From positions 1-6,434 of the forward strand of contig JAGVGX010000146.1 of the NCBI GenBank assembly GCA_020056865.1: 6,434 nt of DNA. The letters are read 5' to 3'. The DNA is from Desulfobacterales bacterium. Lineage in GTDB: Bacteria; Desulfobacterota; Desulfobacteria; Desulfobacterales; BuS5. Shown here piece after piece: positions 5,476-6,434 of this stretch; position 1 is the stretch's first letter, and each line of letters starts with the position of its first letter. The position numbers and the translations under genes were made by a program. The notes under the pieces were generated by a model. It saw only the letters and a list, made by a program, of their open reading frames with translations, was not told where the DNA came from and did no database searches.

Positions 5476-6434
5476 ATGTCTGTAGTAGTATTTAAAAAAG
5501 CTTCGTATGATTACGAAATTTTAAAGCCGGTTATTTTCGAAGTACTTTCGTGTTTGGATGATCATCTGTTTGATAAAAATACCCGTGTATTGATCAAACC
5601 GAACCTTCTTTTACCGGCAGCACCTGAAAACGGAATTACAACGCATCCTTTTGTTGTCAAAGCAGTCGCTGAGTATGTGATCGGCAAGGGATCACATGTC
5701 GTAATTTCAGACAGTCCTGCAGTTGGATCATTTAGAAAAATTATGATTCAAGGGGGGTATTATGATGTATTTAAGGATATGGATATTGAGTTTAAAGCGT
5801 TTGCCGATACAAAAAAAAAAGATATTGGTGAACCCTTTGGTGAAATTGATATTGCCAAAGAAGCTCTTGAAGCAGATGTTGTAATTAATCTGGCAAAGCT
5901 TAAAACCCATTCTCAGATGCTTTTAACCCTGGGAGTAAAAAATATATTCGGATGTATTGTCGGTTTTAAAAAAGCTGACTGGCATTTTAAAGCTGGAGTT
6001 GACAGACAGATGTTTGCCAGACTTTTAGTACAGATTTACAATGCTGTGGCGCCTTCTATTACGATTGTGGATGGGATACTTGCAATGGAAGGCCAGGGAC
6101 CTGGGAAAAGAGGGATCCCTCGTTTTCTCAACGTCATTGTTGGCAGCAGAAATGCTATTTCAGCAGACATGGCGATATGCAGTTTGCTTGGGCTTGATCA
6201 GGATAAACTTTTGACCAATAGAGCTGCTAAGCAACTCGGGCTTGCAGGTGATAATATTTATATTAAAGGAGACTTTAATATCGTCAACGATTTTGTATTT
6301 CCTGAAATCGGAGACGTTGTATTTGGTCCGAAATGTCTGCATAACATAATGCGCAAACACTTGATCCAGAAACCGGTTGTTGACAATGGATTGTGCAAAC
6401 TGTGCGGAGAGTGCTGGAAGTACTGCCCTGCACA
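5476..6434 (+). CDS. DUF362 protein with C-terminal 4Fe-4S ferredoxin motif, 3' end outside window
   Basis: The first 319 codons of a DUF362-family protein. Family motifs are clear: IKPNLLLPAAP (40-50), HPFVVKAV (57-64), SDSPAVGS (78-85), NLAKLKTHSQM (138-148), LGVKNIFG (152-159) and VDGILAMEGQGPG (198-210). The window ends inside a ferredoxin-type cluster motif, C307-x2-C310-x2-C313-x3-C317-P. Relatives with this layout are usually about 370-380 residues, so the second half of a bicluster domain is probably just beyond the edge. The biochemical role of DUF362 proteins is not established; the cluster implies electron transfer or a redox-linked enzyme. The N-terminus has no signal peptide, so it is cytoplasmic. 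The ATG at 5476 is the first start after an in-frame TAA at 5461. The ribosome site AAGAGGT sits unusually close, about four bases away. Ten consecutive A (5811-5820) lie in the frame at Lys113-115. No promoter was found between the repeat and the gene. Confidence 0.9.
   Translation, partial: MSVVVFKKASYDYEILKPVIFEVLSCLDDHLFDKNTRVLIKPNLLLPAAPENGITTHPFVVKAVAEYVIGKGSHVVISDSPAVGSFRKIMIQGGYYDVFKDMDIEFKAFADTKKKDIGEPFGEIDIAKEALEADVVINLAKLKTHSQMLLTLGVKNIFGCIVGFKKADWHFKAGVDRQMFARLLVQIYNAVAPSITIVDGILAMEGQGPGKRGIPRFLNVIVGSRNAISADMAICSLLGLDQDKLLTNRAAKQLGLAGDNIYIKGDFNIVNDFVFPEIGDVVFGPKCLHNIMRKHLIQKPVVDNGLCKLCGECWKYCPA

Noticed and set aside
5728..6360. Minus-strand open frames at 5728-5910 and 6160-6360
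   Set aside because: They are antisense to the clearly recognised DUF362 gene.

Overview
The window is a moderately AT-rich stretch of bacterial chromosome. Strict anaerobe-type content (an electron-transfer flavoprotein pair and a DUF362 protein with a ferredoxin-type 4Fe-4S motif), a PilZ regulator, a possible sigma-54 promoter and short palindromic intergenic repeats suggest a Desulfobacterota (delta-proteobacterial, sulfate-reducer-like) genome. This placement is inference from gene style; there is no rRNA or other marker gene to confirm it.

Layout: (1) 1-1540, + strand: the end of an etfB-like gene, translationally coupled to a complete etfA-like gene, closed by a very strong intrinsic terminator. 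(2) 1541-3176, + strand: an intergenic region with a possible sigma-54 promoter, then two membrane-protein genes. The first encodes a single-span protein with a charged, probably coiled-coil linker and a C-terminal domain carrying an 'IRYFH ... IELWI' pattern. The second encodes a three-TM protein resembling the YLATT (YEATS-Like-Associating Three TM) family, followed by a predicted winged-helix domain. (3) 3202-5238, - strand: a convergent 678-residue protein with one degenerate and one canonical PilZ motif and a long C-terminal half that may be acyltransferase-like. It has its own promoter and a dyad in its leader. (4) 5476-6434, + strand: a DUF362 protein running off the window inside its ferredoxin motif.

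Two related palindromic repeats, built on a 7-nt period of CAGGAGN/CAGAANN units and sharing the end GTAACTACTCA, lie at 2414-2503 and 5313-5443. The first supplies the stop codon of the gene before it and occupies almost the whole gap between the two membrane-protein genes. Together the two copies bracket the YLATT-like gene and the PilZ gene.

The ETF pair is ordinary energy metabolism (electron transfer from acyl-CoA dehydrogenase-like enzymes). The most promising unexplained content is the membrane pair at 1695-3176, because YLATT-type proteins are known from predicted signalling and conflict systems, and the PilZ protein with its uncharacterised C-terminal half. Whether these two loci cooperate cannot be decided from the sequence: they are convergent and have separate control regions.
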